Assembly: GCF_001045675.1 (NCBI RefSeq) | Contig: NZ_LEKT01000018.1 | Coordinates: forward strand, 1-55,217 | Source: Megasphaera cerevisiae DSM 20462 | GTDB lineage: Bacteria; Bacillota; Negativicutes; Veillonellales; Megasphaeraceae | Length of the DNA stretch: 55,217 nucleotides | Direction of reading: 5' to 3' | Part shown: positions 53,810 through 55,217 of the stretch, in pieces | Layout of the letters: the number at the start of each line of letters is the position of its first letter | Position numbering within the stretch: position 1 is the stretch's first letter | Translations under genes and position numbers: made by a program | The notes under the pieces: generated by a model | Told to the model about the DNA's origin: nothing | What the model saw: the letters and a program-made list of their open reading frames with translations, nothing else | The model's database searches: none

Positions 53810-53950
53810 AAAAACATCTCCTTATGATAAAGCAACAAATACGATTTCTTGACTTTAAGACTGCCAGGTGTATACGCCAACAGCACCCGGTGCATATTCA
53901 CTAACCAATTATGTAATAAAAATTTTACGCTAAAATTGTATCCTCAGCGC

Positions 53951-53978
53951 ATATGTGCGCTTGTTCACGGGCACATAT
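53951..53978. repeat. Operator-like inverted repeat upstream of lacI-type gene
   Basis: ATATGTGC (53951-53958) and GCACATAT (53971-53978) are perfect complements around 12 bp. It lies in the galM/regulator intergenic space, so it may be the regulator's binding site or a second hairpin. LacI-family sites usually have a shorter centre, so this is only a candidate. Confidence 0.35.
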
Positions 53979-54035
53979 CATGATAAAATAAAATACATAC
54001 GTACATAATTAACCGACACTGGGGAGTGGAAATAT

Positions 54036-55052
54036 ATGGTCACAATCAAACAAATAGCCGATTTATGCGGTGTATCCCGCGGAACTGTCGACCGTGTTTT
54101 AAATAATCGGGGAAATGTTAAACCTGAAAAACGTGAATTGATTCTACAAATGGCAAAAAAGCTGAATTATACCCCCAATCCTGCAGGAAAAGCGCTGGCG
54201 GCACAAAAAAGCAATCCTGTCGTGGGAATCCTGCTGCCTTCAAAAGGGATTCACTTCTTTGATGATGTCATTGATTCACTGGAAAAATCCGAAAAAAAAT
54301 ATGAACCTTACGGAATGCGCGTCATCTGGCAGACAGTCCGAGGGTATGATGTCGAAGAACAGTGTCGTATCCTCAATGAATTAAAGCCCAAAATCAACGC
54401 CTTGATTGTCAATCCAATTAACGATCCCCGCTTTGTCAGCAAACTTAACGAGCTTATTGCAGCCGGTATCTTTGTTGTCACTATTAATAATGATGTAGAA
54501 CAAGCTGACACACACTACTATGTTGGCAGCAACTATATAAATGGCGGCCGGACTATGGGCGCTCTTTTAAAAATGATCGGCCCTGATGAAGCTCATATCG
54601 GCGTAATTCTGGGTTCTTTAAAACTGCTGGGACACCGTCACCGCCTGCAAGGGCTGCAGGAATCCATCAATAACATTCCCGCGTATTCGATCATTGAAGT
54701 CATTGAAGACAACGATGATAATATTTGTTCTTATGACAAGACAAAAAATATGCTGACAGCTCATCCTGAAATCAATGTACTTACCATTTTGTCTTCCGGC
54801 GGGTCATACGGCACATGCCGGGCCGCTATTTCCATGACTGACCGGAATTTTTTGATTCTCGTCTTTGACACGATACCAACAACCAGGGAAATGATGAAAT
54901 CTGGAATTATCAGAGCCGCTATTTATCAACATCCCCATCAGCAAGGCCAGAAAGCCATGCAGTTGGTTTTTGACTATCTGGTCAATGGCATTATTCCTGA
55001 ACGCAATCATTATATTATGAATAATGAAATCCGCATCTTGGAAAATATTTGA
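54036..55052 (+). CDS. LacI-family transcriptional regulator
   Basis: 338 residues. The N-terminal helix-turn-helix TIKQIADLCGVSRGTVDRVL and NNRGNVKPEKRE is the LacI signature, followed by NYTPNPAGKALA. The rest is a periplasmic-binding-protein type sugar-binding domain (VVGILLPSKG, ALIVNPINDPRFV, GRTMGALL). It begins after the weak ribosome binding site GGGGAGTGG. The inducer is probably a sugar, since galM is divergent, but it is unknown. Confidence 0.9.
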   Translation: MVTIKQIADLCGVSRGTVDRVLNNRGNVKPEKRELILQMAKKLNYTPNPAGKALAAQKSNPVVGILLPSKGIHFFDDVIDSLEKSEKKYEPYGMRVIWQTVRGYDVEEQCRILNELKPKINALIVNPINDPRFVSKLNELIAAGIFVVTINNDVEQADTHYYVGSNYINGGRTMGALLKMIGPDEAHIGVILGSLKLLGHRHRLQGLQESINNIPAYSIIEVIEDNDDNICSYDKTKNMLTAHPEINVLTILSSGGSYGTCRAAISMTDRNFLILVFDTIPTTREMMKSGIIRAAIYQHPHQQGQKAMQLVFDYLVNGIIPERNHYIMNNEIRILENI

Positions 55053-55060
55053 ATAAAAAA

Positions 55061-55217
55061 GGGGCTGTGAAATAACGCCCCTATAAAAACGAATGAGGAT
55101 CACTGGCTCGAAAGAGCCGGTGATCCTCATTTTGTGGTAAAATTTTACGTAACTAATGAAAAATTCAACCATCAATTATTTTAAAACAAAACAGGCTATT
55201 TTGCCACTGTTTATTTC
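55061..55217. mobile_element. Possible end of an IS element or strong terminator region
   Basis: GGGGCTGTGAAATAA at 55061-55075 resembles the outer end of IS1182-type elements, and GGGGC/GCCCC (55061-55081) forms a short hairpin. A second, perfect-looking 18-bp hairpin follows at 55092-55131 with a GAAA loop, which could serve as the terminator of the lacI-type gene. No transposase start is seen before the window ends. Without the other end of the element I cannot confirm an IS. Confidence 0.3.

Noticed and set aside
52730-53827. Two plus-strand ORFs (177 and 183 codons) opposite galM
   Set aside because: Antisense to a clear aldose 1-epimerase with all catalytic motifs. They have Cys/Ser/Ile-rich shadow composition.

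Overview
The window (55,217 bp, fairly low G+C, AT-rich intergenic regions) reads as chromosome of an anaerobic Firmicute of the Negativicutes type, most like Megasphaera or a close relative. I infer this from the C. pasteurianum-like nitrogenase genes (NifD with an internal insertion, short NifK, NifN-NifB fusion, split homocitrate synthase), tandem acetyl-CoA acetyltransferases, a glycyl-radical hydroxyproline enzyme, Firmicute-style housekeeping gene order and strong AGGAGG-like ribosome binding sites. The genus is a guess; nothing here proves it.

Layout. 1-1.6 kb: tail of an IS1634-type transposase, a small heavy-metal-binding protein, a promoter-hairpin-small ORF unit and tRNA-Val. 2.2-6.6 kb: two paralogous thiolases, each with its own terminator, then a PotE-type antiporter. 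6.7-21.9 kb (minus strand): a 15-kb nitrogen-fixation and molybdenum unit in the order nifH-nifI1-nifI2-nifD-nifK-nifE-nifN/B-nifV(omega)-nifV(alpha)-modA-modB-modC-anfO-like-unknown-mop. 22.1-26.1 kb: two membrane proteins, a DEAD-box helicase, a lipoprotein, tRNA-Arg and an IS30-like remnant. 26.1-33.7 kb (minus): proline racemase family enzyme, amino-acid ABC transporter, cytidylate-kinase-like protein, glycyl-radical activase and a HypD-type dehydratase, an apparent hydroxyproline or proline uptake and fermentation operon with attenuator-like hairpins in its leader. 33.8-36.7 kb: dapB-asd-dapA. 36.7-50.2 kb: a housekeeping run, cobU-cobS-cobC-rsuA-pepQ-efp-asp23-asp23-nusB-tsaD-like-xseA-xseB-ispA-tlyA-nadK-mnmM-argR-recN. 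50.3-55.2 kb: moaB, a secreted protein, a membrane-anchored degenerate exonuclease, galM and a LacI-type regulator, ending in a possible IS end.

How the genes work together. The nif unit encodes a complete Mo-nitrogenase core, PII-type control of it, FeMo-cofactor assembly (NifE, NifN/B, homocitrate synthase) and molybdate uptake and storage. The most striking observation is that nifH carries an in-frame TAA at codon 3 (where related proteins read M-R-Q-V-A-I-Y), although the rest of nifH and all other nif genes look intact. The nifH leader also has a sigma70-like promoter followed by a 13-bp hairpin and nine U residues before the start codon, which suggests transcription attenuation. Other unusual items are an AnfO-family protein next to a Mo-nitrogenase, a repeat protein of unknown function beside it, and an exonuclease-fold protein that has lost its catalytic aspartates behind a membrane anchor.
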